Shown: positions 46,499 to 56,935, counted from the first letter of the stretch. The stretch: 64,000 nucleotides of DNA from Legionella antarctica (GCF_011764505.1 NZ_AP022839.1:1037001-1101000), one strand, 5' to 3'. Program-made: numbers and translations. The notes: a model not told the origin generated them from the sequence alone.

Positions 46499-47344
46499 TT
46501 ATGGTCTTTTCCGGCCATAATACACCTCTGCGGGCGTTAAATAATTAAAGGACTGGTGAAGCCTTCGGTTATTATAATACTCAAAATACTCCGTTAAGGC
46601 CAGCTCAACCTCTTCAATTGTATCAAAATCATACCGGTAGATTTTTTCTTGCTTAACACTACGCCACAATCGCTCGATAAATATATTATCTAAATAACGT
46701 CCTCGCCCATCCATGCTGATAGAAATGTGGTGAGATTTTAGCGTATTTATCCAATCTTTTGAGGTAAATTGAGAACCCTGATCCGTGTTAAAGATCTCAC
46801 AACGCGAATGCAGCAAAGCGTTTCTAAGCGCCTCAATACAAAATTCAGCCTCCATAGTAGGTGAAATAGCCCATCCAATCACATAACGACTATACCAGTC
46901 CATAATAGCTACTAAATACACATGCTTTCCTTTCATGCGGATGTAGGTGATATCTGCGGCCCAAACCTGATTTGGTTTGGTGATATCCACCTCTTTTAAT
47001 AAATAAGGGAACACCTCATGCTCCTTATTGGGAACGCTTGTATTTGGCTTTGGGTAAACAGTCGATAACCCCATCATTTCCATCAACTTTTTTACTCGAC
47101 GTTTACCAACAGGATAGCCTACTTCTTTTGACAGCCATCTTGCCCGCTTAATTTTACCTTCACATGGATACTGCAGATAGTGCTCATCAAGTAGCGCCAT
47201 AAGCGCTTCATCTTCGACAGAAATGGGCTTGGCACTATAATAATAACTTGAAACAGGCAAGTCTAATAGCAAGCATTGTTCACGAATGGTGAGCTCGGCA
47301 AGAGGATCAATCATGACGCGCTTTTCATCCAGACTAAAGTTCAT
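46499..47344 (-). CDS. IS3 transposase orfB (element 2)
   Basis: The 281-residue product has an HTH_21 segment (LDEHYLQYPCEGKIKRARWL) and a complete rve core (WAADITYIRMKGKHVYLVAIMD; NTDQGSQFTS; RYLDNIFIERLWRSVKQE). It overlaps orfA by 11 bases, consistent with programmed frameshifting to an OrfAB fusion. Confidence 0.92.
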   Translation of the reverse strand: MNFSLDEKRVMIDPLAELTIREQCLLLDLPVSSYYYSAKPISVEDEALMALLDEHYLQYPCEGKIKRARWLSKEVGYPVGKRRVKKLMEMMGLSTVYPKPNTSVPNKEHEVFPYLLKEVDITKPNQVWAADITYIRMKGKHVYLVAIMDWYSRYVIGWAISPTMEAEFCIEALRNALLHSRCEIFNTDQGSQFTSKDWINTLKSHHISISMDGRGRYLDNIFIERLWRSVKQEKIYRYDFDTIEEVELALTEYFEYYNNRRLHQSFNYLTPAEVYYGRKRP

Positions 47345-47618
47345 GCTTTTTTTTTAGCCAAGATAGCTGCGCTTGAAGTCGACCAATTTCTTGATATAAT
47401 GCCTCAACAAGCTGCTCTTGGGACTTGGCTTCTTTTTCATTAGCCCCAGAGAATAAATCGTTAATGGCTTTGATGGCCGATTGCTTCCAAGTTTTTACCT
47501 GCGTTGCGTGAACACCGTATTCACTGGTAATTTGCGCTTGTGTGAGTTTCCCCTCAATCGCAGCTAGCGTTATTTTTGCCTTCTTGGCCGCCGTATAATA
47601 AGCTCGCTTTTTAGACAT
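47334..47618 (-). CDS. IS3 transposase orfA (element 2)
   Basis: The 94-residue product has the helix-turn-helix (KITLAAIEGKLTQAQITSEYG) and a C-terminal zipper (LVEALYQEIGRLQAQLSWLKKK) that is typical of the IS150-like branch. It is intact. Confidence 0.9.
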   Translation of the reverse strand: MSKKRAYYTAAKKAKITLAAIEGKLTQAQITSEYGVHATQVKTWKQSAIKAINDLFSGANEKEAKSQEQLVEALYQEIGRLQAQLSWLKKKHEL

Positions 47619-47692
47619 TTTATTCTCCTCTTTGTATTAAGAAGAATAGCTCTTAAAAAACCTTTTTTTGTGTCCAGAAAACCGCGCCTATA

Positions 47693-47952
47693 TTACTTCA
47701 TCTGTCTTTTTTTAATCATTCGATGCAACTCTATTCCTGAAATTGTTGCTTCTACAGCTTCAAATGAGTTAAAACCAAGTGTATATTTTGTGACTCGTTT
47801 AATGTCGCGATGATCTTGCTCCACCATTTTATTCAGATATTTTATACGTCTTACTTCAATATATTTCGGTAGCTCAGTGGATAGGCAAGTTTCCATCTCA
47901 CAGCCATCAATATGAGATCTTTGGGAAAGTGACGCCCTTTAAAAATGATCAT
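47693..47952 (-). pseudogene. IS6-family transposase with internal deletion
   Basis: From the ATG at 47952 the frame gives MIIFKGRHFPKDLILMAVRW, then LAYPLSYR. It then jumps out of frame to VRRIKYLNKMVEQDH ... FEAVEATISGIELHRMIKKRQ, the last quarter of the protein. The DDE core is deleted, so the gene is dead. Confidence 0.8.
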
Positions 47953-48035
47953 TATTCAATCCCGTAGTTTTTTCTGGGGCGACAGTATAATTCGGATTTT
48001 CTATTTTCGACAGAGCCAATATAATCACTCGTTTC

Positions 48036-48989
48036 TTATAACCATTTACGGTATTTAAAATATTTATAAGGTGCCCATGAAGAAAACAACATGAGACCTA
48101 TAGCTAAAATATAACCGTATTTCCATGAAAGTTCAGGCATAAACGAAAAATTCATACCATAGATACTTGCTATCAAAGTGGGGGGTAAAAAAATTACGGC
48201 GGCAACAGAAAATATTTTAATAATGCCATTTTGCTCAATTTGCACCATTCCTAATGTAGCTTCTAGTAGAAAGCTAATCTTGTTAGACAGGAACGTGGCA
48301 TGATCATTGAGTGAAGTAATATCTTTGCTTAACATCAGGAGCCGTATGTGCTCGTCATTTTTTACAATTGCTGATTGATCAAAATAAGGAATTAATCGAG
48401 TAAACGACATCAAGCTTTCCACAATTTTGGCATTGAGCTCTCCATTGACACCAAGTTGTTGGAGCAGTTGCTGATAACTGGTGTTATGAGAGCTCTTTGA
48501 TTGAAAAATATCTTTTGAATAGCGTTCTAATCGATGGCTAATCCCTTCTAATATATCGGCTAATCTGTCAATAGTTGTATCTAACAAGTCTGTAAGCAAT
48601 GAGGTGGAACTATCGATGTGTATTTTATCAAGTCTTGATATAAATAATCTAAACGACTGAGGTTCAATATAACGAATAGTAATTAGTTGTTTCGGTGTAA
48701 TGACAAAGGTAACTGCATCTTGTTTCGGATTAACAGAGTCTGATTGTGCAATCATTATAGCAGTCATAAACAGGACATCTTTTTGTTTATAAAGTCTGCT
48801 TGATAATTCAATTTCACGCATTTCTTCTCGCGTTGGTATATTTAAACCTACGGATTGTTCAATAATATTTTCTTCTTCCTCTGAGGGATTAATAAGATCG
48901 ATCCAAAGAGACTCTTTCACTAAATATTGATTCGTTGTATTGATTTCTATTCGTTTCATCCCATCTTTTATATAGCTTGCAATAATCAT
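48036..48989 (-). CDS. corA: CorA-family magnesium/divalent cation transporter
   Basis: The 317-residue product has a long cytoplasmic alpha/beta N-terminus and two C-terminal membrane helices (IIKIFSVAAVIFLPPTLIASI and YGYILAIGLMLFSSWAPY) flanking the signature YGMNF. This is the complete CorA pattern. It works as a pentameric inner-membrane channel. It is transcribed toward the IS6 relic. Confidence 0.93.
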   Translation of the reverse strand: MIIASYIKDGMKRIEINTTNQYLVKESLWIDLINPSEEEENIIEQSVGLNIPTREEMREIELSSRLYKQKDVLFMTAIMIAQSDSVNPKQDAVTFVITPKQLITIRYIEPQSFRLFISRLDKIHIDSSTSLLTDLLDTTIDRLADILEGISHRLERYSKDIFQSKSSHNTSYQQLLQQLGVNGELNAKIVESLMSFTRLIPYFDQSAIVKNDEHIRLLMLSKDITSLNDHATFLSNKISFLLEATLGMVQIEQNGIIKIFSVAAVIFLPPTLIASIYGMNFSFMPELSWKYGYILAIGLMLFSSWAPYKYFKYRKWL

Positions 48990-49466
48990 AAATGCATTCC
49001 CGTATAAAAATATAATAATCAGTGTCGCAAAGTTGTCTGTTTAAGACAACTGGCATATAAAAACGATTGCAAAAGACTCGTTAATGCTCAGTAACTGGCA
49101 AGTTAAGGGTAGTAATTTGAAGTTACACCTGGATTTATAAATTAACATAATTGATGACCGAGCTACGTTATTTTCATACAATGGCCATCTTTTACCAGGG
49201 AGAAAATCTTATGCGGAATCTGCTGGCATTTTTTGAAGTATGATCTACCAAATAATAAATAATGGTGATAAAGTCCTGTAATACATAAGTTTTATTCTGG
49301 GTAATTGAGATTTTTGTTAAATATAAAAGCACCATCCAATTATACATTTCAAAACTTAATCATCTCCCTTTTAAACCAGGGGTTTGGTGCGATTGATCAT
49401 AGGGATTGATAAATCTATTTATTCCCTCTGCAGGAATATCGTTATAATAGGGAAATTTTAGCGCAT
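48990..49466. other. Divergent promoter region between corA and the efflux operon
   Basis: This 477-base AT-rich interval has no convincing gene. A hairpin AGTTGTCT-GTTTA-AGACAACT lies at 49031-49051. It must hold the promoters of both corA and the efflux operon; no regulator gene is adjacent. Confidence 0.4.
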
Positions 49467-51023
49467 ATGTTTAAGACCGTTACTCTTATAGCCTGCTTGT
49501 TCCTTACTGCCTGTATGATGGTCGGTCCTAATTACAAGGAACCCAAAAAACAGGTTGCCGATCATTGGCCGAAAAAAAACTCAACCATTAAAGAATCTCC
49601 ACCTCAAGATGCTAACTGGTGGAAAGTTTTTAAGGATCCGGTTTTAACCACGTTAATAAATCAAGGTTATCAAAGTAACTTATCCCTACAAAGCGCAGGT
49701 GTTCGAGTTCTTCAAGCGAGAGCCCAATTAGCCCAATCAGTAGGTGAGCTTTATCCGCAACAACAAATCTTGACAGGTAATTACACTTATAATCGAATTG
49801 GTGGCGGCTCATTGCAAGGACTTTTGCCGCAAAGTTTCCTTACGGCATTAATGGGTTTTTCCGCGAGTTGGGAAATTGATTTTTGGGGGAAATATCGACG
49901 CGCAATTCAAGCGAATGATGCTGCTTTTTTTGCTTCGGTTGCAGCTTATGACAATGCCCTTGTTACTCTCACGGCTGATGTTGCCAGTAATTATATCAAG
50001 ATTCGTACTCTTGAAGAGCAAATTAAAGTAACTAAAAGCAACATACAAGTGCAAGCCACGGGGTTGAAAATTGCGCGTTCTCGATTCAATAACGGTCAAA
50101 CCAGCCTGGTTGATGTAGAGCAAGCAAAGGCTGAACTTTCTGAAACTCAAGCGAAATTGCCTTCGTACGTTAATAAATTGCAGCGCCAAAAAGATGCACT
50201 AGCCGTTTTAATGGGAACTATTCCTAATGGTGCTGATAAATTACTCCATAAAAATCATGGTATTCCCAGAGCTCCAGTGAGTGTAGCTGTTGGAATTCCC
50301 AAAGAAGCACTAGCGCGAAGACCTGATATTTATCAGGCTCGACAAGAAGCTATTGCCCAATCGGCATCTATTGGTGCGGTTAAAGCCAATCTTTATCCGT
50401 CCTTTTCATTAGTTGGAACCTTTGTATTTACTTCAAACAATATTGATAATAATTCGATCAGTGATATTTTTCATTGGCAAAATCGAGCAATAACTGCAGG
50501 TCCAAATTTTAGCTGGCCAATACTCAATTATGGTCAAATTACTAACGCTGTGCGCGTGCAAGACGCAGCTTTTCAACAAACGTTGTTAAAGTATCTGAAT
50601 CTGGTATTAAAAGCACAGCAAGAGGTTCAAGATAATATCAGCGGCTATATTGAAGCGAAGAAAGCGGAACATTATTTGACTCAAGCGAATCAAGCAGCAA
50701 AGAAAACATTAAAATTGACAATGATTCGTTATAAAGAAGGCGAAACAGACTTTACTCCTGTGCTAAATGCAGAACAACAATTGCTGCGAATACAAACCTC
50801 TCTTGTTAATGCGCAAGGGGATATTCCGCAAGCATTGGTAGCTCTTTATCGCGCACTTGGGGGCGGTTGGCAAATCCGAAATGGGAATGATGTTGTTCCA
50901 GAAAAGATAAAAGCGGAAATGGCTGCTCGTACAAACTGGGGGAATATGCTAAAACAAAATAATCATATGCCCCCAGTGACCCAAAAAGAGCAATTTAAAC
51001 AAATTTATCTACCCAAATGGTAA
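49467..51023 (+). CDS. Outer-membrane efflux lipoprotein (OprM/NodT family)
   Basis: The product starts with a lipoprotein signal (LIACLFLTAC, Cys at residue 16) and continues MVGPNYKEPK and WWKVFKDPVL, the standard NodT-family start. Two OEP repeats follow (residues about 60-250 and 270-460, the latter with ARRPDIYQARQEAIAQSASIGAVKANLYPSF). It forms the trimeric TolC-like channel of the pump. The stop overlaps the next start by 7 bases. Length (518) is slightly above average because of a C-terminal tail. Confidence 0.93.
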   Translation: MFKTVTLIACLFLTACMMVGPNYKEPKKQVADHWPKKNSTIKESPPQDANWWKVFKDPVLTTLINQGYQSNLSLQSAGVRVLQARAQLAQSVGELYPQQQILTGNYTYNRIGGGSLQGLLPQSFLTALMGFSASWEIDFWGKYRRAIQANDAAFFASVAAYDNALVTLTADVASNYIKIRTLEEQIKVTKSNIQVQATGLKIARSRFNNGQTSLVDVEQAKAELSETQAKLPSYVNKLQRQKDALAVLMGTIPNGADKLLHKNHGIPRAPVSVAVGIPKEALARRPDIYQARQEAIAQSASIGAVKANLYPSFSLVGTFVFTSNNIDNNSISDIFHWQNRAITAGPNFSWPILNYGQITNAVRVQDAAFQQTLLKYLNLVLKAQQEVQDNISGYIEAKKAEHYLTQANQAAKKTLKLTMIRYKEGETDFTPVLNAEQQLLRIQTSLVNAQGDIPQALVALYRALGGGWQIRNGNDVVPEKIKAEMAARTNWGNMLKQNNHMPPVTQKEQFKQIYLPKW

Positions 51024-52186
51024 ACAGAATGAACTTTGATAGAAATTCAAAACAGGTCAAAATAGGGATAGTGATTGCTATTATATTTCTGCTTTACCTG
51101 TTCGTGCATCATTTTTCTAAAAGTAAACCAACAGGCATTCCTCTCCCTGCAGTTATCGTTGAGAAACCCATAGAAGCAGAAATGGCTGAGTACGTGACCC
51201 AAACGGGCACTACTGTTGCCTTTAATTCAGTCAATTTAGTTGCCCGTATCGAGGGCTATCTTGAATCGATTAAATTTACTGATGGTACTAATGTTAAAAA
51301 AGGCACTGAACTATTTGTTATCCAACCTCAATCCTATCTGGAAAAATTAAAAGCAGCTCAAGCAACTGTCGCAGCATCAAAAGCAGCCTACGCATATGAT
51401 AAATCCGAATATGCTCGTCAAAAGCGAATGTATAAAGAAAATGCAACTTCTTTGAATAATGTAGAAAAGTGGTTAGCTCAGAGTCAGGCTTCTGAAGCAC
51501 AGGTTAATAAGGCAATAGCAGATGAGGCGATAGCGGCGATCAATTATAGTTATACCCATGTATCAGCTCCATTTGATGGACGCATTGGGCGTCATCTTGT
51601 TGATGTGGGTAATTTAGTCGGTAATGGCAAAGCTACTGATTTGGCAACGATTGAGCAAGTTGATACGCTCTATATTTACTTTAATCTTAATGAGCTTGAT
51701 TTACTGAAATTACGTAAAGCAGCTCTTGCTCGAGGGTTTAAACCTAAAGATATAAATCAGGTGATTGTTGATATCAACCTGCAAAATGAAACTGGATTTA
51801 GGCACAAGGCCAAGCTAAATTTTATCAATACAGGCCTTAATGCAGCAACAGGAACTATGGAACTGCGCGCGCTGTTAGATAATAAAGATCATATTTTTGT
51901 TCCTGGTCTTTTTGTGCAGGTGCGGGTTCCCATAACCAAACCGGAAAAACAATTGACGGTACCCGATGCTTCATTGCTCTACGATCAAATTGGTCCTTAT
52001 TTACTGGTAGTGGATGACAATAATGTGGTTGTTTTAAAACGCGTGTCTTTAGGTAGTCTGCAAGAAGGTATGCGGGCAATTACTAAAGGGCTTGATGCCC
52101 AGAACAGGGTCATTATTGGTGGGCTGCAAAATGCGACTCCTGGTAATAAGGTTCAAATTCAGGATCAAAAGAAGACAGCAGAATGA
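51017..52186 (+). CDS. RND efflux periplasmic adaptor (membrane fusion protein)
   Basis: An N-terminal inner-membrane anchor (residues about 15-33) is followed by a lipoyl half-motif (LVARIEGYLESIKFTDGTNVKKGTELF), an alpha-hairpin, the second lipoyl half (YTHVSAPFDGRIGRHLVDVGNLV) and beta-barrel domains. This is a complete HlyD/AcrA-like adaptor. The ATG at 51017 overlaps the upstream gene; a second Met at 51029 is possible. It overlaps the RND gene by ATGA. Confidence 0.93.
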   Translation: MVNRMNFDRNSKQVKIGIVIAIIFLLYLFVHHFSKSKPTGIPLPAVIVEKPIEAEMAEYVTQTGTTVAFNSVNLVARIEGYLESIKFTDGTNVKKGTELFVIQPQSYLEKLKAAQATVAASKAAYAYDKSEYARQKRMYKENATSLNNVEKWLAQSQASEAQVNKAIADEAIAAINYSYTHVSAPFDGRIGRHLVDVGNLVGNGKATDLATIEQVDTLYIYFNLNELDLLKLRKAALARGFKPKDINQVIVDINLQNETGFRHKAKLNFINTGLNAATGTMELRALLDNKDHIFVPGLFVQVRVPITKPEKQLTVPDASLLYDQIGPYLLVVDDNNVVVLKRVSLGSLQEGMRAITKGLDAQNRVIIGGLQNATPGNKVQIQDQKKTAE

Positions 52187-55100
52187 TTTCAAAATTTTTT
52201 ATTGAACGACCTATATTAGCTAATGTTATCGCATTACTCCTGGTTCTTCTTGGATTAGTGGCTATAGCTGTTTTACCTATAACGCAATACCCTTCCATTG
52301 TACCTCCAACTATCCAGGTTACTACCAGCTATCCAGGTGCCGATGCTAAAACCCTGATCAATACAGTAGCTCTTCCCATTGAGCAGCAGGTGAATGGGGT
52401 AGAAAAAATGCTGTACATGCAATCTACCAGTACTAATAGTGGAACTTATAATTTAGTGGTTACCTTTGCTATCGGCACTGATCTGAATTTTGCCCAGGTC
52501 TTGGTACAGAACCGAGTACAGGCTGCCATGGCGCAATTACCCGAATCCGTTCAAAAGCAGGGAGTGGTAGTACAGCAAAAATCTACGGCTATTTTACAAT
52601 TCATTACTTTAACATCCAAAAATAACGAATATGATGGCTTATTTCTTAATAATTATGCTGCCATTAACATGCAAGATGAGTTGTCACGCTTGCCAGGCGT
52701 AGGAAATGTGATTATTTTTGGAACAGGTACTTATGCGATGCGTGTGTGGCTTGATCCCCAGAAAATGCTCGCTTTTGGTCTTAATCCTAGCGATGTACTT
52801 TATGCTATAAGTCATCAAAATCAGGCGGTTTCTGCTGGACAAATTGGTTCTCCGCCTGTTGCCGGACAAGCACCTTATCAATTTACAGTTAATGTACCCG
52901 GGCAATTAGCTGATCAGGAAGAGTTTGCTAATATTATTATCAAATCTAACGCCACCCAACCCAATCAATCAGCAAACAGCAGTACAAGTGCTCAAATAGT
53001 ACGAATACGTGATGTAGGACGCGTTGAGCTTGGTTCTTCAAGCTATAATCAGCTCGCAAAACTGAATAATAAAGCCACTGCAGCCATCGGTATTTTCCAA
53101 CTTCCTGGGGCCAACGCCCTCCAGGTTGCAAGCGAAGTGCGCAAGACCGTAGAAAAGATGGCTAAAAAATTCCCACCAGGAATGCAATATTCCATTCCTT
53201 TTGATACCACTATTTTCGTAAAAGCTTCAGTCAATGAAGTCTATATGACTTTATTTGAAGCGGGTCTATTAGTGTTATTAGTAATCCTTGTCTTTTTACA
53301 AAATTTTCGTGCTACCTTGGTACCAACCACCACGGTGCCTGTGACTATAATTGGCGCATTTTTTGCCATGCTTTTATTAAGCTACTCTATCAATTTACTC
53401 ACTTTGTTTGCTCTGGTTCTGGCAATAGGAATTGTGGTGGATGATGCTATTGTTATTGTTGAAGGGGTCACCCAACATATTGAAAAAGGAACATCTCCTA
53501 AAGAGTCTGCCATCCGCGCCATGAGCGAACTGTTAGGTCCAATTATTGGGATCACTCTGGTACTTATGGCCGTCTTTGTGCCAGCAGGTTTTATGCCAGG
53601 ATTAACAGGAGCCATGTATGCTCAGTTTGCATTGGTGATTGCAGCGACAGCATTTATCAGCGCCATAAATGCAATGACTTTGAAGCCGACTCAATGTGCC
53701 TTATGGCTTAGACCGGTGGATACTCACAAGACTAAAAATATTATTTACCGTACCTTTGATAAGGTTTTCTACGCTATAGAAAATAGATATCTTGGTTTTA
53801 TAGACAGACTTGTTCACCAAAATAAAAAAGTATGTATGATTGGTATCTTACTAATTTTATTAGCTATTTTCGGGATTAGCCAAATTCCTACTGGTTTCAT
53901 TCCTCTTGAAGATCAGGGTTATTTCATGCTTAATGTTCAATTACCTGATGGTGCCAGCTTGGGACGTACAGAGGCTCTTCTTGATGATCTCAGTAAACAA
54001 GTATCCAAAGTCGGTGGGGTAGAGAATATTATAACCATTGATGGAATTTCACTTCTTGATAACAATGCGAATCTTGCAAATGCAGGCGTTCTTTATGTGA
54101 TGCTCAAGGATTGGAGTGTGCGGGGAAAAGATGAGGATTTACTGTCACTTTATAAAAAACTAAACCAGATTGGGACTAATACTTTAGGTGCTAAGGTATT
54201 AGTGATGGTACCCCCTCCCATTCAAGGCTTGGGAGCATCTGGCGGGTTCCAAATGCAATTGGAGTTACAAGATGGCTCTTTTGATTACTATAAACTACAG
54301 ACTGCCACGGATGAACTGATACGGTACGCAAATCAGCAACCTGAACTGACGCGATTGATGACTTCATTCAGAGGCTCAGTACCTCAGGTTTCAGCTCCGA
54401 TCAATAGATATAAAGCTGAATCATTAGGGGTTTCTGTTGGGGATGCCTCAGATGCCTTACAAACCTATCTTGGTTCATCCTACGTCAATCTTTTTTCGAA
54501 ATTTGGACAGGTATTCCAGGTCTATGTGCAGGCAGATGCACGTTCACGTATGACCATCGAGGACGTGCGGAATTACTATGTAAAAAATAAATCTGGTGGT
54601 ATGGTACCGATCGGAACCCTGACTGACATATATCCAGCGGTGGGTCCAGCTATAGTCTCTCTTTATAATCTGTACCCTTCAAGCAATATTTATGGCATGG
54701 CAGCGCCGGGTTATAGTTCAGGTCAAGCCATTCAGGCATTAGAGAAATTAGCGCAACAAATTTTGCCTGCAGGCATGTCTTATGAATGGACCAGTACTGC
54801 TTATCAAGAGAAGATTGCCGGTAATATGAGTTATTATATTTTTGCTTTATCGTTAATCCTGGTATATTTAATTTTAGCGGGTCAATATGAAAACTGGGTC
54901 ACTCCTGGTGCAATATTATTAAGTGTACCGCTGGCCCTAATAGGAACTGTTTTAGCTTTAGGCCTTCTCGGAATCGCTAACAATATGTATACACAAATAG
55001 GCATCCTGCTTTTAATCGCCTTGGCTGCCAAAAATGCAATTTTAATTGTTGAAGTGGCACGAGAGCATCGGGAAATTCATAAAAAATCCATCATGGAATC

Positions 55101-55377
55101 TGCCTTGTTTGGAGCTAAAACTCGTTTTCGACCTATTATTATGACCTCTTTTGCCTTTATTCTGGGAGTAATGCCTTTAGTATTTGCATCAGGTGCAGGA
55201 GCTAATGCACGCCGGTCTATTGGAATTGCAGTTAGTAGTGGTATGTTGGCTTCGACCTGTCTTGCAGTGGTATTTGTTCCCGCTTTTTACGTCATGTTGC
55301 AAACCTGGCAGGAAGGACGACAAGCGAAGAAAAGTGCCAGAATGCATGGGGTCGTTAAAGATATAGAAGTGCAGTAA
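52183..55377 (+). CDS. RND multidrug efflux transporter, HAE-1 family (AcrB/MexB-like)
   Basis: The 1,064-residue product begins FFIERPILANVIALLLVLLG and has the twelve-helix, duplicated RND layout. The proton-relay residues are present: the Asp pair in TM4 (GIVVDDAIVIVE) and the Lys in TM10 (LAAKNAILIVE). Two large periplasmic loops with RxxLPGVGNV and QMQLELQDG features complete the pattern. It is the third gene of a translationally coupled operon encoding all three layers of the pump. The operon is undamaged and lacks an adjacent regulator. Confidence 0.96.
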   Translation: MISKFFIERPILANVIALLLVLLGLVAIAVLPITQYPSIVPPTIQVTTSYPGADAKTLINTVALPIEQQVNGVEKMLYMQSTSTNSGTYNLVVTFAIGTDLNFAQVLVQNRVQAAMAQLPESVQKQGVVVQQKSTAILQFITLTSKNNEYDGLFLNNYAAINMQDELSRLPGVGNVIIFGTGTYAMRVWLDPQKMLAFGLNPSDVLYAISHQNQAVSAGQIGSPPVAGQAPYQFTVNVPGQLADQEEFANIIIKSNATQPNQSANSSTSAQIVRIRDVGRVELGSSSYNQLAKLNNKATAAIGIFQLPGANALQVASEVRKTVEKMAKKFPPGMQYSIPFDTTIFVKASVNEVYMTLFEAGLLVLLVILVFLQNFRATLVPTTTVPVTIIGAFFAMLLLSYSINLLTLFALVLAIGIVVDDAIVIVEGVTQHIEKGTSPKESAIRAMSELLGPIIGITLVLMAVFVPAGFMPGLTGAMYAQFALVIAATAFISAINAMTLKPTQCALWLRPVDTHKTKNIIYRTFDKVFYAIENRYLGFIDRLVHQNKKVCMIGILLILLAIFGISQIPTGFIPLEDQGYFMLNVQLPDGASLGRTEALLDDLSKQVSKVGGVENIITIDGISLLDNNANLANAGVLYVMLKDWSVRGKDEDLLSLYKKLNQIGTNTLGAKVLVMVPPPIQGLGASGGFQMQLELQDGSFDYYKLQTATDELIRYANQQPELTRLMTSFRGSVPQVSAPINRYKAESLGVSVGDASDALQTYLGSSYVNLFSKFGQVFQVYVQADARSRMTIEDVRNYYVKNKSGGMVPIGTLTDIYPAVGPAIVSLYNLYPSSNIYGMAAPGYSSGQAIQALEKLAQQILPAGMSYEWTSTAYQEKIAGNMSYYIFALSLILVYLILAGQYENWVTPGAILLSVPLALIGTVLALGLLGIANNMYTQIGILLLIALAAKNAILIVEVAREHREIHKKSIMESALFGAKTRFRPIIMTSFAFILGVMPLVFASGAGANARRSIGIAVSSGMLASTCLAVVFVPAFYVMLQTWQEGRQAKKSARMHGVVKDIEVQ

Positions 55378-55389
55378 ACCCGATTGGAT

Positions 55390-55439
55390 AATTGAGCGTA
55401 CAACCTTTCAAAGGATGTACACTCATTAGCAGCTCAATT
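55390..55439. terminator. Bidirectional hairpin after the efflux operon
   Basis: An outer stem AATTGAGC (55390-55397) / GCTCAATT (55432-55439) encloses an inner stem around GTACAACCTTT and AAAGGATGTAC. It lies between convergent genes and touches the stop codon of the small secreted protein. Confidence 0.6.
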
Positions 55440-55689
55440 AGCTTTGAACTTCACAGGTAATTGATGTGCAGTCGCGGCAGTTTTGCTGTGCAAAACTGAA
55501 GGCTTCAGAAGCGGAGGTTTTATTTGTTTTCATTTTTTCATCCGCTGCCTGGTCAGCAGCTACCTCACTACTGCTGGCATTAGTAGTACAGATCCAGTTA
55601 GTTGTCACATCTGTAGCACTAACTGCAAAAATTCCAGCAGATCCTAAAATTAAACCAGTGCCTATTATGGCTATAAATGTCTTTTTCAT
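55438..55689 (-). CDS. Small secreted protein with four Cys
   Basis: The ATG at 55689 (MKKTFIAIIGTG) is preferred over the one at 55695 because AAGGA then lies seven bases upstream. A signal peptide is followed by a mature part of about 60 residues with Cys pairs (WICTTNASS, NCRDCTSITCEV). I do not recognise the family; disulfide-stabilised periplasmic localisation is likely. Confidence 0.75.
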   Translation of the reverse strand: MKKTFIAIIGTGLILGSAGIFAVSATDVTTNWICTTNASSSEVAADQAADEKMKTNKTSASEAFSFAQQNCRDCTSITCEVQS

Positions 55690-55872
55690 GATCATTTCCT
55701 TATGTTATTAAATTATCATTACTTGTTTTTTATTCCTAAGAGCAAACTCTTTACAGAGCTGCCCATTAGTGAATTTTTTAGTGGCGTTTTTTCCACTATT
55801 TTTCCAGTAGTGGCGTATTAGATTATGATTAGACCACCTTTAATTCCTGAATCATAAATTTCAGCCTTATAC

Positions 55873-56229
55873 TCAGGGATTTTTTTTATGATGAGGTTGA
55901 TAGTACTTATCAATAGAGCTGGTAAAGTTGGGGGATGCAAAATTTGGCCACTTATCTTTATCAAACCCCGGAGCATTTTTTAAAGTTTCTTTATCCACAT
56001 TGATAACGAAGCAATCCTCAGAATTGTTATAAGTGAAGAAGCTCCAGGGAACAGCAAAAAATTTATTTCCGAAACTTAAAAGGCCTCCAAAGTCTAAAAC
56101 AAGGTAATTAACTTTACCTGAAGATTTATCCATAACAATGTCATTAATTTCGCCCAGGTTTTCATTGTGTAAATTTCTTACACTCATTCCTGTGATTTCG
56201 CTGGCCTTAGTGACTGTATGATTTTCCAT
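55873..56229 (-). CDS. PRC-barrel domain protein
   Basis: The 118-residue product contains a PRC-barrel (ASEITGMSVRNLHNENLGEINDI and GKVNYLVLDFGGLLSFGNKFFAVPW). Such small soluble PRC proteins often accompany stress genes. It lies 39 bases downstream of a CsbD gene on the same strand and is probably co-transcribed. Confidence 0.9.
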   Translation of the reverse strand: MENHTVTKASEITGMSVRNLHNENLGEINDIVMDKSSGKVNYLVLDFGGLLSFGNKFFAVPWSFFTYNNSEDCFVINVDKETLKNAPGFDKDKWPNFASPNFTSSIDKYYQPHHKKNP

Positions 56230-56268
56230 AATTACCTACTCCTTGTAATATGAATTTCTCCACTTTTC

Positions 56269-56469
56269 CTATTTAAATTTATCCCAAAATTGTCTTACCT
56301 CTTTTTCAGCCTCATCTTTAGTATAACCATAATGTTTTTGCAGCTTGCCATAAATTTCCTGATGAGATCCTTCGATTTGTTTGAAGTCATCATCGGTTAA
56401 TTTTCCCCAAGCCTGTTTCATTTTACCCTTTACCTCTTCCCATTTACCTTCAAATATATCTTTGTTCAT
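56269..56469 (-). CDS. CsbD-family stress protein
   Basis: The 66-residue product is a full CsbD domain (GKWEEVKGKMKQAWGKLTDDDF, then EIYGKLQKHYGYTKDEAEKEV). AAAAGGAGAA precedes the ATG. Members are small acidic/basic helical proteins induced in stationary phase. It is first in a pair with the PRC-barrel gene; the interval 56470-56709 upstream shows no gene. Confidence 0.93.
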   Translation of the reverse strand: MNKDIFEGKWEEVKGKMKQAWGKLTDDDFKQIEGSHQEIYGKLQKHYGYTKDEAEKEVRQFWDKFK

Positions 56470-56935
56470 GTTAATTCTCCTTTTAACAATGTTAAGCTTT
56501 TAAAGCTTAGCTTATATTTTCAATAATGCTTAAAAAAATAAAATTATTTAGTTAAATTAAAGGTTTTATTGTCTGAATTTAGGCTATAAATGATTCGAAA
56601 CAGCAAACGAAAAAAACAAGGTGTTTTGAAAGGCCCTAACGTTAAATCAGATTAATGAATCTGACTTCGCGTTAGTAGCCTTAATTAAAGAATCTTAATC
56701 AAATTATATTTAAAAGCCTATTGGAACCCTGCCTATCAATACCAGGATTAGAAAAATCACCAATATAAGCCCGATAAGACCACTAGGTCCATACCCCCAT
56801 CTACAGTGGACCCCATTGTCAAGACAGCGATCCGTTTAATTTAAGATATAACTTTAATTCTACTTTCTTTCGTTGACGAGGGTGCGTAGCACACGAGTCA
56901 ACCACAATAGCAGTTAATGAAACACCTGTTATTGA

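Larger units (their letters stand above)
46250..47678 (-). mobile_element. IS3-family element 2
   Basis: Imperfect inverted ends of about 35 bp (TCTGGAACAAAATT ... AAGAGCTATTC on the left, its partner ending near 47678) enclose an intact overlapping orfA/orfB pair and a long palindrome. I could not fix a target duplication. Confidence 0.8.
46126..48017 (-). mobile_element. IS6-family relic carrying an inserted IS3 element
   Basis: GGCTCTGTCGAAAAT (from 46126) and its complement ATTTTCGACAGAGCC (to 48017) are matching IS6-type ends. Inside lie an internally deleted IS6 transposase (47693-47952), a complete IS3 element (46250-47678) and about 120 bases of unassigned sequence. Confidence 0.65.
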